A stretch of DNA of 64,000 nucleotides from Thermoanaerobacter ethanolicus JW 200 (lineage in GTDB: Bacteria > Bacillota > Thermoanaerobacteria > Thermoanaerobacterales > Thermoanaerobacteraceae): contig NZ_CP033580.1 of the NCBI RefSeq assembly GCF_003722315.1, forward strand, positions 1,859,001-1,923,000. The letters are read 5' to 3'. Positions within the stretch are counted from its first letter, which is position 1. Every line of letters starts with the position of its first letter. A program made the translations under genes and the position numbers. Shown one piece after another: positions 27,501-37,243 of the stretch. The notes beneath the pieces are model-generated. The model did no database searches. It was given only the letters and a program-made list of their open reading frames with translations, and was not told where the DNA came from.

Positions 27501-28541
27501 TTAACTTTTTACCATTGATTCGCTTTTTATGTCTATTTTCCAACCGGTGAGCTTTGCCGCCAGCCTCGCATTTTGTCCTTCTTTTCCAATTGCTAAAGAC
27601 AATTGATAATCAGGTACAATTACTCTTGCTACTTTTTCTTTTTCATCTAAAATTTCTATACTCAAAGCCTTTGCTGGACTTAAAGCGTTCATTATAAATT
27701 CTTGAGGTTTTGAACTCCACTTGACTATATCTATTTTTTCTCCTTTTAGTTCATTGACAACAGCTTGTACCCTCGCACCTTTATATCCAACACAAGCCCC
27801 TACAGGGTCCACATTTTCATCCCTGCTAAAAACCGCCATTTTTGTCCGTGAACCAGCTTCTCGAGCAATGCTCCGTATTTCCACTATCCCTTGTTGAATT
27901 TCTGGGGATTCCAATTCAAACAATCTTTTTACAAGTCCTGGATGAGAACGAGAAATTAAAATCTGAGGTCCTTTAGTAGTCTTTTTTACTTCCACAATAT
28001 ACACCTTAACTCTGTCTCCCGGTGCAAAAGTTTCCCCCGGGATTTGTTCTGATGGGCCTAATATAGCCTCTACTCTTCCTAAATTAATTAACACATTTTT
28101 TTTGTCAACCCTAGTTACAATACCTGTTACTACTTCTGTTTCTTTGGCTAAAAACTCTTCATAAATTACATTTCTTTCAGCTTCTCTAATCCTTTGAATC
28201 ACAACTTGTTTTGCGTTTTGTGCTGCAATTCTGCCAAAGTTTTTAGGAGTTACTTCTATATCAACTATATCTCCTATCTGGTATTTTTTATTTATTTTTC
28301 TCGCTTCTTCTAAACTTATTTCTAGTAGGTCATTGTAGACCTCTTCTACTACCGTTTTTTGTGCATAAACTTTAACATCTCCTGTTTCTCTATCCATGAC
28401 AATTTTAACATTTTGAGAAGTTCCATAATTTTTCTTGTAAGCAGAAACTAAAGCAGCTTCTATTGCTTCAAACATTGTATCTTTTGGGATACCTTTTTCC
28501 TCACAGATAGAATTTAAAGCTTCTATGAATTCTGCGTTCAT
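27501..28541 (-). CDS. nusA: Transcription termination/antitermination factor NusA
   Basis: NusA binds RNA polymerase, stimulates pausing and intrinsic termination, and takes part in antitermination. The 346 residues hold the N-terminal polymerase-binding domain (1-125), an S1 domain (GIVTRVDKKNVLINLGRVEAIL), KH1 (DPVGACVGYKGARVQAVVNEL) and KH2 (SLAIGKEGQNARLAAKLTGWKIDI). It lacks the C-terminal acidic repeats of E. coli, as is usual in Firmicutes. It follows rimP by 21 bases under the same promoter. Many hairpins in this window would be its natural targets. Confidence 0.98.
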   Translation of the reverse strand: MNAEFIEALNSICEEKGIPKDTMFEAIEAALVSAYKKNYGTSQNVKIVMDRETGDVKVYAQKTVVEEVYNDLLEISLEEARKINKKYQIGDIVDIEVTPKNFGRIAAQNAKQVVIQRIREAERNVIYEEFLAKETEVVTGIVTRVDKKNVLINLGRVEAILGPSEQIPGETFAPGDRVKVYIVEVKKTTKGPQILISRSHPGLVKRLFELESPEIQQGIVEIRSIAREAGSRTKMAVFSRDENVDPVGACVGYKGARVQAVVNELKGEKIDIVKWSSKPQEFIMNALSPAKALSIEILDEKEKVARVIVPDYQLSLAIGKEGQNARLAAKLTGWKIDIKSESMVKS

Positions 28542-28562
28542 TATTATTCTCCCTCCTTAATT

Positions 28563-29018
28563 TTAAAACTTTATTACTGGTTTAACAAGACTTACATTCT
28601 TCATATCAAATTCCTTTCTTTCTCCATTATAGAGAATAATTATTTTATCACCAGTAAACTCTATAAGTTCACCTTCAAACTTTTTTCTCTTATCAATAGG
28701 GGCATATAGGGAGATTTCTATTTCTTTTCCGATATTTCTTTCAAAATCTCGAGGCTTCTTAAGAGGTCTATCGAGACCGGGAGAAGATACTTCTAAAATA
28801 TAACTGTGTTCTATTGGGTCTACTTCATCTAATCTATCGCTTAAATACTCGCTAACCAATTGACAATCATCTAAAGTAATACCTCCTTCTTTATCTATAT
28901 AGACTCTCAAATACCAGTGGCTTCCTTCCTTTTTGTATTCTACATCTACCAGTTCAAAATTATTTTTTTCTAAAACAGGCATTACTAAATCCTTTGCAAT
29001 CTGTTCTATTTTGGACAT
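28563..29018 (-). CDS. rimP: Ribosome maturation factor RimP
   Basis: RimP helps assemble the 30S subunit, with S12 as a partner. The 151 residues begin SKIEQIAKDLVMPVLEKNNFELVDVEYKKEG and show DCQLVSEYLSDRLDEVDPIEHSYILEVSSPGLDRPL, the most conserved family stretch, then an SH3-like C-terminal domain. The site GGAGGAGAAGG precedes the ATG. It is the first gene of the rimP-nusA-ylxR-ylxQ-infB-rbfA-nrnA-truB-ribF run, and a consensus promoter with a hairpin leader lies upstream. Confidence 0.95.
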   Translation of the reverse strand: MSKIEQIAKDLVMPVLEKNNFELVDVEYKKEGSHWYLRVYIDKEGGITLDDCQLVSEYLSDRLDEVDPIEHSYILEVSSPGLDRPLKKPRDFERNIGKEIEISLYAPIDKRKKFEGELIEFTGDKIIILYNGERKEFDMKNVSLVKPVIKF

Positions 29019-29061
29019 ATCCTTCTCCTCCTAAAACTTTTTATTTTTCATTATATAAACT

Positions 29062-29085
29062 AAAGAGTGGGAAAACCCACTCTTT
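29062..29085 (-). terminator. Hairpin between polC and rimP
   Basis: A perfect 10-bp stem (29062-29071 with 29076-29085) with a four-base loop. On the minus strand only UUU-A-G-UUU follows, so it is a weak terminator. It lies after the rimP promoter, so it would end polC transcripts and also form in the rimP leader. Confidence 0.65.
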
Positions 29086-29112
29086 GTGCAAAAAATCTAT
29101 GTTGACATAACA

Positions 29113-29141
29113 ATTATAGCATACACCTTTTACCAACGCAA
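29113..29141 (-). promoter_or_regulatory. Sigma-A promoter of the rimP-nusA-infB operon
   Basis: TTGCGT (29141-29136), a 17-base spacer and a perfect TATAAT (29118-29113) on the minus strand, just after the polC stop. Confidence 0.8.
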
Positions 29142-29143
29142 CA

Positions 29144-32100
29144 CTAAAATAAACTTAATTGATTAGATTCTGGCAAATCGGTTAAACAGCCATACTGTTT
29201 TAATATTTCTATAACTGTTTTACTGACCTTTGTTCTGTTTCTAAAATCTTCAACAGATAGAAATTTGCCATTTTCTCTTTCTTGTGCAATTGTTTTGGCT
29301 GCTTGTATTCCTACTCCCTCTAAAGAATTAAGAGGTGGTAGCAATCCTTCTTCAGTAATCAAAAATTTGACTGCATCAGATTTATATAAGTCTACATTTA
29401 TAAACTTAAATCCTCTTAGGTACATCTCTAAAGCTACTTCTAATACTGTTAAAAGGCTTTTTTCTTTAGGACTAGCATTATTTCCTTTCGCTTCTATCTC
29501 TTTTATAGCATTTTTTATGCTGTCTTTCCCTTTTAATACAATATCCAAATTAAAGTCATCTGCTCTAACGGTAAAGTAAGTAGCATAAAAGGCTTCTGGA
29601 TAATGAACTTTAAAATAAGCAATTCGAAATGCCATTATTACGTATGCCACAGCATGGGCCTTAGGAAACATATATTTTATTTTTTGGCAAGACTCAATAA
29701 ACCAATTTGGAACACCGTGTTTTCTCATTTCTTCTATTTCTTCTTGTGTTACACCTTTGCCTTTCCTCACATTTTCCATTATTTTAAAAGACAATTTTTT
29801 GTCCATACCTTTGCTTATCAAATAAAGCATTATGTCATCTCTTGTAGATATTACTTCTTTTAATGTAGCTATTCCTTCTCTTATTATATCCTGAGCATTG
29901 TTAAGCCATACATCAGTGCCGTGAGAAAGTCCACTTATGCGTACTAGTTCTGCAAAAGTAGTAGGACGAGTGTCAATAAGCATTTGTCTTACAAACTTCG
30001 TACCAAACTCAGGTAATCCTAAAGTACCCACAGGAGTATTTAGCTCTTCAGGGTCTATTCCCAATGCTTCTACACTGGTAAATAAACTCATAGTTTTTTT
30101 ATCATCTAAAGGAATTTCTCTTGCATTAATGCCGGTTAAATCCTCCAGCATTCTTATAACTGTAGGGTCATCATGCCCTAAAATATCCAGTTTTAAAAGC
30201 CTTCCGCTTATTGAATGGTAGTCAAAATGAGTTGTTATAACATCGGTGTCTTCTGCATCAGCAGGATGCTGTATTGGAGTAAAGTCATAAATACTCTTGT
30301 CCTTTGGCACTACCATTATTCCACCTGGATGTTGCCCTGTGGTTCTTTTCACTCCTGTACAACCAACAGTAAGTCTTTTGATTTCTGATTTATGAACTAT
30401 TAAATTGCGTTCTTCAAAATATTTTTTGACATATCCATAAGCAGTTTTATCTGCTAAAGTTCCAATAGTACCTGCTCTAAAAACATGGCCTTTTCCGAAA
30501 AGTTCTTCTGTATACTTATGAGCAATAGGTTGGTATTCCCCAGAAAAATTAAGGTCTATATCTGGTTCTTTATCCCCTTCAAAACCTAAAAACACTTCAA
30601 AGGGTATATCAAAACCATCTTTCCTCATCAAAGTTCCACAGTGAGGACAAGTCTTATCCGGCATGTCCACACCACAACCATAGCTTCCATCAGTTATAAA
30701 CTCGGAATACTTACAATTTGGACAAACATAATGAGGCGGCAGCGGGTTAACTTCTGTTATTCCGCTCATAGTGGCTACTAAAGAAGAGCCTACAGAACCT
30801 CTAGAACCAACCAAATACCCATCTTTTAAAGACTTAGACACTAATTTTTGAGCTATAATATACATAACTGCATATCCATTGTTAATTATAGAATTTAATT
30901 CTCTATCTAAGCGATTTTGTACTATTTCCGGCAAAGGGTCACCGTATATTTCATGGGCTTTATCTAAAGTAAGCCTTCTTAATTCTTCTTCAGCTCCCTC
31001 TATCACAGGAGGGAATGTTCCATCTGGTATAGGTTTTACTTCTTCTACAAGGTCAGCAATTTTATTAGGATTATCAATTACAATCTCTTTCGCTACTTCT
31101 TCTCCTAAATATTCGAATTCTTTTAGCATCTCATCAGTTGTTTTAAAATAAAGAGGCGGCTGCCTATCTGCATCCTTATATCCTTTTCCTGCCATTAAAA
31201 TTTTTCTGTATATATCATCCCATGGATCTAAAAAGTGCACATCTCCTGTTGCCACTACTAATTTGTTGTATTTTTTACCCAAAAGATAAATTTTTTGATT
31301 AATTTCTCTTAATTCTTCTACGCTTTTTACTTCTCCTTTTTCAATTAAAAACTCATTATTACCAACAGGTTGTACTTCTAAGTAATCGTAAAAAGAAATA
31401 ATATTCTCTAGTTTCTTTTCTTCTAAGTTAGATACAATCGCCCTAAAAACTTCCCCTTGTTCGCAAGCAGAACCAATGATAAGACCTTCTCTCATACTAA
31501 TAAGTAAACTTTTGGGAATACGAGGTGTTCTATGAAAATATTCCAAATTGGATTTAGAGATTATTTCGTATAAATTTCTCAATCCTTTTTGGTCTTTTAC
31601 CAAAATCGTGACATGATAGACAGGAAGTTTCCGTATGTCAACTTCACTTTCTTTTAATATAGCATTTATATCTTTTACCTTTTCTACTCCTAATTCTTTT
31701 AACCTATCAATAGTTTTTATAAATATTTCAGCTGTAGCCATAGCATCGTCTACTGCTCTGTGGTGGTGTTCCAATTTTACTTGCAAATGGTCAGCCAGTG
31801 TGTCTAGCTTGTAATTTTTCAAGTCCTTATATAAATGTCTACTTAGTTCTAAGGTATCTAAAACTGCATTGTTTACATTTAAATTAAATTTTTTAGCTTT
31901 AGATTTTATAAAAGACACATCAAAATTTGCATTATGAGCTACTAAAACACTGTTAGAAGCAAACTCCAAGAATTTAGGTAATATTTCTTCTATAGAAGGA
32001 GCATCTTTAACCATAGATTCGTCAATTCCAGTAAGTTTTGTTATAAAAGAAGAAATAGGAATTTTGGGATTAACAAAGGTTTCAAAAGTATCTATTATTT

Positions 32101-33367
32101 TGCCTTCTTTTATTTTTACTGCACCAATTTCAATTATTTCATCATTTATATTGGAAAGACCCGTCGTCTCTATATCAAAAACAGTAAATTCATCTTCTAA
32201 AGTGGCTTCTGTATCTCCTGTTACAATAGGTACACCATCATCCACTAAATAACCTTCTACACCGTATATGACTTTTACACCGTATTTAGAAGATGCTTCC
32301 ATCGCTTCAGGAAATGCCTGTACAACTGCATGGTCTGTTATAGCAATGGCTTTATGTCCCCATTTTGCTGCTCTTTTAATCACTTCTGTTGCAGAGGCTA
32401 CTGCATCCATACTGCTCATTTGAGTGTGTAAGTGAAGTTCCACTCTTTTTTCCTCACTTAAATCTTTTCTTTCTTTCGGAGATATCAACTGCAGGTCTTT
32501 TAGACTTATTACTAAGTCTCCTTCATATTTGTCGTAGAAAACTTTCCCTCTTAATTTTACAAAACTGCCTCCTTGGATATTCTCTTTTAAATAATTATAC
32601 TTTTCCTCAGTTAAAAAGGCTTTTACAAGTATCGATGAAGTATAATCAGTTATATCAAAAGTCATTAAAATTTTGGACTTTAATTCCTTAAACTCGAGAG
32701 AAAAGATTTCACCTTCAATTACCGCTTCTTCTGTTTCTGCAGTAATATCTTTGATAGATATCGCTTCAGCCTTTATTTCTTTTCCTAAAAGTACTTGGGA
32801 ATCTTCTTTATCCTCCATTTTTTCTGTTGTTTTGCCGGTTTCTTGCTTCTGCCCGCTTTTAGTGATTTCTTCAATAACTTTTATATCTTCCTCCATTATC
32901 ATTCTTTCCATTGTATCTTCAAACTCTTCTAAAAGGACTACATCTATTTCTGTTTTAAACCCATATTTATCCTTTAGAAATTTCTTAAGAACAAAATCAA
33001 TTTTATTGCTTTTTATAAATTGATAGACTACTTCGTTGGGAGCTTTAATTATTATCTTTTGATTCTCTGTTACTACATCACAGGTTTTTAAAAAACTAAG
33101 AGAAGCAGGGTATTCTTCGCTTATTTTTAAAATTATTTCCTCAAAATTGTCTAATATGTCCTGAAGACTATTAAATTTTTTCTCCTGTTCTACTACGACT
33201 TCTACTTCTTTAATTAAAGGAAATTTATTAAGCAAAAAATCCTGGAATTTTCTTATTTGAGAATTTATGTTATTATTGGAAGATACGCTTACAATTAATT
33301 TTCTCTCTTTTTTTAACAATTTTACTTTTTTTATTTCAAATTCCTGCGGAAAAGATGCTGGAATCAT
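29144..33367 (-). CDS. polC: DNA polymerase III PolC, Gram-positive type
   Basis: The main replicative DNA polymerase with built-in proofreading. Over 1407 residues: an N-terminal domain (1-200), an OB fold (about 215-300), the PHP domain starting ELHLHTQMSSMDA near 310 and interrupted by a DEDDh exonuclease (FDIETTG near 393, HNANFDVSFIKS, HHRAVDDA near 532), a four-cysteine zinc site (CPNC...CPHC near 882-912), and the polymerase palm with the catalytic PDIDLNFSG near 937. ATG 33367 follows GAGGG; a TTG one codon earlier is less likely. It lies after the glycosyltransferase by 14 bases. The gene before it in Bacillus, proS, is not here. Confidence 0.98.
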   Translation of the reverse strand: MIPASFPQEFEIKKVKLLKKERKLIVSVSSNNNINSQIRKFQDFLLNKFPLIKEVEVVVEQEKKFNSLQDILDNFEEIILKISEEYPASLSFLKTCDVVTENQKIIIKAPNEVVYQFIKSNKIDFVLKKFLKDKYGFKTEIDVVLLEEFEDTMERMIMEEDIKVIEEITKSGQKQETGKTTEKMEDKEDSQVLLGKEIKAEAISIKDITAETEEAVIEGEIFSLEFKELKSKILMTFDITDYTSSILVKAFLTEEKYNYLKENIQGGSFVKLRGKVFYDKYEGDLVISLKDLQLISPKERKDLSEEKRVELHLHTQMSSMDAVASATEVIKRAAKWGHKAIAITDHAVVQAFPEAMEASSKYGVKVIYGVEGYLVDDGVPIVTGDTEATLEDEFTVFDIETTGLSNINDEIIEIGAVKIKEGKIIDTFETFVNPKIPISSFITKLTGIDESMVKDAPSIEEILPKFLEFASNSVLVAHNANFDVSFIKSKAKKFNLNVNNAVLDTLELSRHLYKDLKNYKLDTLADHLQVKLEHHHRAVDDAMATAEIFIKTIDRLKELGVEKVKDINAILKESEVDIRKLPVYHVTILVKDQKGLRNLYEIISKSNLEYFHRTPRIPKSLLISMREGLIIGSACEQGEVFRAIVSNLEEKKLENIISFYDYLEVQPVGNNEFLIEKGEVKSVEELREINQKIYLLGKKYNKLVVATGDVHFLDPWDDIYRKILMAGKGYKDADRQPPLYFKTTDEMLKEFEYLGEEVAKEIVIDNPNKIADLVEEVKPIPDGTFPPVIEGAEEELRRLTLDKAHEIYGDPLPEIVQNRLDRELNSIINNGYAVMYIIAQKLVSKSLKDGYLVGSRGSVGSSLVATMSGITEVNPLPPHYVCPNCKYSEFITDGSYGCGVDMPDKTCPHCGTLMRKDGFDIPFEVFLGFEGDKEPDIDLNFSGEYQPIAHKYTEELFGKGHVFRAGTIGTLADKTAYGYVKKYFEERNLIVHKSEIKRLTVGCTGVKRTTGQHPGGIMVVPKDKSIYDFTPIQHPADAEDTDVITTHFDYHSISGRLLKLDILGHDDPTVIRMLEDLTGINAREIPLDDKKTMSLFTSVEALGIDPEELNTPVGTLGLPEFGTKFVRQMLIDTRPTTFAELVRISGLSHGTDVWLNNAQDIIREGIATLKEVISTRDDIMLYLISKGMDKKLSFKIMENVRKGKGVTQEEIEEMRKHGVPNWFIESCQKIKYMFPKAHAVAYVIMAFRIAYFKVHYPEAFYATYFTVRADDFNLDIVLKGKDSIKNAIKEIEAKGNNASPKEKSLLTVLEVALEMYLRGFKFINVDLYKSDAVKFLITEEGLLPPLNSLEGVGIQAAKTIAQERENGKFLSVEDFRNRTKVSKTVIEILKQYGCLTDLPESNQLSLF

Positions 33368-33380
33368 CAAATCCCTCTTT

Positions 33381-34001
33381 CTAAATCCACATTTTTAAAA
33401 TATCAAAATACATTTTTAATCGCGCATAAAAGCCTTTAACTAATCCCAGCTTTTCTTCTTTCATGACATGACTCATATTCTCAAGAGGCACATTTACCAC
33501 CCTTAACTTATTCTTTTCAGCATGTCTATTTAAAGCAATTTCTACTCCGAATCTACTGATTTCCATCTCTTCAATGTTTTCTAAAAACTGCCTTTTTATT
33601 GCCCTTTGGCCTGACAAAAAGGGTGCTATTTTTTGTGCAAAATCTGTAGATTTTCTTCCACCAGAAAAAATTCCAATTGTCATATCTGCTTCATTTTTTA
33701 ATACAGGAGATACGAGATTTACAAAATGTTTTTCAGTAAGTCCAATCAAATCGGCATCTAACATAACAATAATATCACCTTTAGAATTATCTATTCCTGC
33801 TTTTAACGCTTTTCCTTTTCCTTGATTTTTTTCTAAATCAACAAGTTTTACATTGTATTTTAGAGCTTGTTCTTTTGTATCATCTGTAGAACCATCATTT
33901 ACAACTATGATTTCATCAATCAGGTCTATTGTTTCTAAGACTGACAAAACTCTCCCAATATTTTTTCCTTCATTAAAAGCTGGGATTACAACAGAAATCA
34001 T
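33381..34001 (-). CDS. Family 2 glycosyltransferase
   Basis: A 206-residue GT-A fold glycosyltransferase of family 2. It shows ISVVIPAFNEGKNIGRVL at the start, VVNDGSTDDT and the metal-binding MLDADLIG, and resembles dolichyl-phosphate or glucosyl-phosphoglycerate type enzymes rather than long processive synthases. There is no clear membrane helix. Its acceptor and sugar cannot be told from sequence. The ATG overlaps the ispG stop (TAATG), so it is translated with ispG. A link to undecaprenyl-linked sugars is possible from context (ispG, dxr, uppS) but only an inference. Confidence 0.8.
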   Translation of the reverse strand: MISVVIPAFNEGKNIGRVLSVLETIDLIDEIIVVNDGSTDDTKEQALKYNVKLVDLEKNQGKGKALKAGIDNSKGDIIVMLDADLIGLTEKHFVNLVSPVLKNEADMTIGIFSGGRKSTDFAQKIAPFLSGQRAIKRQFLENIEEMEISRFGVEIALNRHAEKNKLRVVNVPLENMSHVMKEEKLGLVKGFYARLKMYFDILKMWI

Positions 34002-35062
34002 TAAGAATCCTCCTCAAGTAATTTTTCAATTTCTTTCATCAATTCTTCTACTAACTCTTCTTCCTTAACTTTTTTATAAACTTTTCCTTTTTTAAAAATA
34101 ACTCCTTCTCCATCTCCTCCTGCTATTCCTATATCCGCTTCTTTTGCTTCCCCTGGTCCATTTACAACACATCCCATAACAGCAACTTTTAAAGGCTTTT
34201 TAATATGCCTCGTCCTTTTTTCTACTTCTTCTGCTAACCTTATCAAGTCAATTTTTGTTCTGCCGCAGGTAGGGCAGGAAATAATTTCTACTCCTTCTTT
34301 TAGAAAGCCTAAAGAGCGTAAAATTTGTTTTCCTACTCTTACCTCATGGACTGGGTCACCTGTTAGAGAAACTCGTATTGTGTCTCCTATTCCTAAATAA
34401 AGCAATGTTCCTATTCCTATAGCAGATTTTATAGTGCCAGCTTCAATGGTACCTGCCTCTGTTATGCCTACGTGCAATGGATAGTCTACTTTTGAAGAAG
34501 CGAGCTTATAAGCCTCTATAGTAAGAGGTACATTTGTAGTTTTAAGCGAAATAACTATATCATAAAAGCCTAACTTTTCTAAAATTAAAACATTTTTTAA
34601 AGCGCTTTCCACAACTGCTTCGGCAGTTACTCCCTTGTATTTATGTAATATTTCTTTTTCTAAAGAACCAGAATTTACACCTATTCTAATAGGAATACCT
34701 TTTTCTTTTGCTATTTCTACCACTTTTTTGATATTTTCTTCTCTTCCTATGTTTCCAGGATTAATTCTTATCTTGTCTGCTCCATTTTCAATTGATTTTA
34801 TAGCTAATCGATAATCAAAATGAATATCTGCTACCAAAGGAATATTTATATTTTTCTTTATTTCTTTTATTGCTTCAGCTGCTTCCATATCTGGAACAGC
34901 AACTCTTATAATATCACAGCCTTCAGCTTCTAGTCTTTTTATCTGCTCTATTGTTTTTTCAATATCGTGGGTATCCGTGTTAGTCATAGACTGAACTAAA
35001 ATTGGATTATTTCCTCCAATTTTTTTATTGCCTATTTTGACTTCGCGAGTAATTTTTCTCAT
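34001..35062 (-). CDS. ispG: 4-hydroxy-3-methylbut-2-en-1-yl diphosphate synthase (flavodoxin)
   Basis: IspG converts methylerythritol cyclodiphosphate to HMBPP in the MEP isoprenoid pathway, using a 4Fe-4S cluster. The TIM-barrel half opens [31 protein letters not shown] in conserved form, and the C-terminal half holds the cluster cysteines ([11 protein letters not shown], and [11 protein letters not shown]). At 353 residues it has the short bacterial layout. ATG 35062 follows AAAAGGTGA; the GTG three codons upstream overlaps that site. It lies close to dxr, two enzymes of one pathway, with rseP between. Confidence 0.96.
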   Translation of the reverse strand: MRKITREVKIGNKKIGGNNPILVQSMTNTDTHDIEKTIEQIKRLEAEGCDIIRVAVPDMEAAEAIKEIKKNINIPLVADIHFDYRLAIKSIENGADKIRINPGNIGREENIKKVVEIAKEKGIPIRIGVNSGSLEKEILHKYKGVTAEAVVESALKNVLILEKLGFYDIVISLKTTNVPLTIEAYKLASSKVDYPLHVGITEAGTIEAGTIKSAIGIGTLLYLGIGDTIRVSLTGDPVHEVRVGKQILRSLGFLKEGVEIISCPTCGRTKIDLIRLAEEVEKRTRHIKKPLKVAVMGCVVNGPGEAKEADIGIAGGDGEGVIFKKGKVYKKVKEEELVEELMKEIEKLLEEDS

Positions 35063-35074
35063 TTTTATCACCTT

Positions 35075-36073
35075 TTAAAAAATGCGTAGAATATCCCTAT
35101 AGGTTGCAAAAATCAACAAAGCAATCAACAGTAAAAAACCTAAATAATGAATATAGCCTTCTTTTTCAGGTGGCAATGGTTTACCTCTTACTGCCTCTGC
35201 TAACACAAACAAAATCCTTCCACCGTCTAAAGCCGGTAGTGGCAATAGATTAAAAAGGCCTAAATTTACGCTTATAAGAGCGGAAAAAGCTAGTAAATTT
35301 ATAACACCTGTTTTAGCGACTGTTCCAACAGCTTGAACAATTCCCACAGGTCCCATAATATCATTGACAGAGACTTTTCCGGTTACTAACATTACAAGAG
35401 ACAAAATAATAAGTTTCGAAAAATATATTGTCTGATTGATGGCAGTTTTAAAGGCAAGAGAGATAGAACGCTCATAGTCTGGAACAATTCCTATCATTAC
35501 CTTTGAAGCGTTTTTATCAAAAATTGGTTTTACTTGTTTTTGTAAAATTTGATTTCCCCTTTGAATTTCAATTGTCAATACTCGCTCTCCATTAGAACTT
35601 ATGGCTTTCTCTAACTCCTCCCATGTATTTATCTTTGTATTATTTACCATTACAATTTTGTCCCCCGGCAAAATTCCTGCTTTTTCAGCGGGATAGCCTT
35701 CCATTACGGATTTTACCTGTGGTATCGGACTTCCTATATTAAAAAATACAATAAAAAGCAATAAAAAAGCTAATAATATATTCATTAAAGGACCTGCAGC
35801 AAAGACAGCTAACCTTACAGGCCAAGGCTTATTTACTATAGCCCGCGGGTCATTAGATTTTTCATCTTCACCTTCTAAAGCAACATAACCACCGAATAGC
35901 AATGCTCTAAAAGAATACTCTGTTTCTCCGTATTTCTTTTTAAAAAGTCGTGGACCAAAGCCAATAGAAAATTCATTTACTCTAGCTCCAGAAAGTTTTG
36001 CAACGATAAAATGTCCAAATTCGTGAAACATTACTAAAACGCTTAAAACAATTATACTTATCAATATTGTCAA
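35075..36073 (-). CDS. rseP: Site-2 metalloprotease RseP/RasP
   Basis: A membrane zinc protease that cuts transmembrane segments, in Bacillus of anti-sigma factors such as RsiW and of FtsL. The HEFGH zinc motif is at 17-21 in the first helix; a PDZ domain lies at about 110-180; the LDGG motif (LPALDGGRILF) is near 280, with four helices in all. The length of 332 residues is a little short, as the single PDZ form should be. The start is TTG 36073, with GAGGTG upstream. It lies between dxr and ispG, as in many Firmicutes. Confidence 0.94.
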   Translation of the reverse strand: MTILISIIVLSVLVMFHEFGHFIVAKLSGARVNEFSIGFGPRLFKKKYGETEYSFRALLFGGYVALEGEDEKSNDPRAIVNKPWPVRLAVFAAGPLMNILLAFLLLFIVFFNIGSPIPQVKSVMEGYPAEKAGILPGDKIVMVNNTKINTWEELEKAISSNGERVLTIEIQRGNQILQKQVKPIFDKNASKVMIGIVPDYERSISLAFKTAINQTIYFSKLIILSLVMLVTGKVSVNDIMGPVGIVQAVGTVAKTGVINLLAFSALISVNLGLFNLLPLPALDGGRILFVLAEAVRGKPLPPEKEGYIHYLGFLLLIALLIFATYRDILRIF

Positions 36074-36079
36074 AATGTA

Positions 36080-37228
36080 TCACCTCATATATTTTTTTGC
36101 TATTTTTTCCTTAACCTCTTTATCCACATTTATTATATCATCTAAAGTTGGATTTTGTATATTATTATGTTCTTTCATGCTTTCCTCTATGATTTCAGCT
36201 ATTTGCAAAAATTCTATTTTTTTATTTAAAAACAGTGACACAGCTATTTCATCAGCCGCATTTAACACTGTAGTCATCGTGCCGCCAATTTTTAAAGCCT
36301 CATATGCCAACGACAAACATCTAAAAGTTTCTAAATCGGGTTTTTCAAAAGTTAGCTGAGTTGTAAGAGAAAAATCTAAAAAATTTATTCCATTTATGTA
36401 ATTGCGAGTAGGATAATTTAATGCATACTGAATAGGTATCCTCATATCGGCAGTAGCCAATTGTGCAATTACACTACCATCTATATATTCTACCATTGAG
36501 TGAATTATACTCTGGGGATGCACAATCACATCAATTTTATCTTCAGAAATGTCAAAGAGCCATTTTGCTTCTATTACTTCAAACCCTTTATTCATCAAAG
36601 TGGCAGAATCTATCGTGATTTTTTTCCCCATTTTCCAATTAGGATGATTTAGAGCCTCATTTACAGTTACTTTTCTCAAATCTTCTTTTTTCTTCCCCCT
36701 AAAAGGACCTCCAGAGGCTGTTAAAATCAATCGAGATACTTCTTTTTTGTCATTTCCTCTTAAACATTGGAGTATAGCAGAGTGTTCACTATCTACAGGT
36801 AAAAGAGTTATATCCTTCTTTTTTACCAAACCCATCACAATTTGTCCAGCTGTTACAAGTACTTCTTTATTCGCTAAAGCGATATCTTTTCCCCTCTGGA
36901 TAGCTGTAACTGTTGGAATAAGGCCAGCAATCCCTTCTACGGCTACCACCACTAAATCGGCATCGTACTTCACAATTTCTTGAAGCCCTTTGCTGCCAGT
37001 TAGAATTTCGACATTTTTCTTTAGATTCTCTCTTAATTGGTTAGCTTTATCTTCATCTTTTACTGCTACAACTTTAGGATTAAATTCTCTAATTTGTTTC
37101 GATAAAAGTTCTACATTGTTATAAGCTGTAAGTCCTACTATTTCAAAATTTTCTCTAAAATTTTTTATTACGTCTAATGTTTGCGTACCGATAGAACCAG
37201 TTGAGCCGAGAATTATTACCTTTTTCAT
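36080..37228 (-). CDS. dxr: 1-deoxy-D-xylulose-5-phosphate reductoisomerase
   Basis: The committed enzyme of the MEP pathway; it makes methylerythritol phosphate with NADPH. The 382 residues begin KKVIILGSTGSIGTQTLDVI, with the dinucleotide-binding loop, and contain LPVDSEHSAILQCL, LTASGGPFRG and the KKITIDSATLMNKGFEVIEA motif around the metal and substrate. ATG 37228 lies nine bases from AAAGGG; the ATG at 37237 is in that site. It follows cdsA by 15 bases. Confidence 0.97.
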   Translation of the reverse strand: MKKVIILGSTGSIGTQTLDVIKNFRENFEIVGLTAYNNVELLSKQIREFNPKVVAVKDEDKANQLRENLKKNVEILTGSKGLQEIVKYDADLVVVAVEGIAGLIPTVTAIQRGKDIALANKEVLVTAGQIVMGLVKKKDITLLPVDSEHSAILQCLRGNDKKEVSRLILTASGGPFRGKKKEDLRKVTVNEALNHPNWKMGKKITIDSATLMNKGFEVIEAKWLFDISEDKIDVIVHPQSIIHSMVEYIDGSVIAQLATADMRIPIQYALNYPTRNYINGINFLDFSLTTQLTFEKPDLETFRCLSLAYEALKIGGTMTTVLNAADEIAVSLFLNKKIEFLQIAEIIEESMKEHNNIQNPTLDDIINVDKEVKEKIAKKYMR

Positions 37229-37243
37229 GAAGTACATCCCTTT

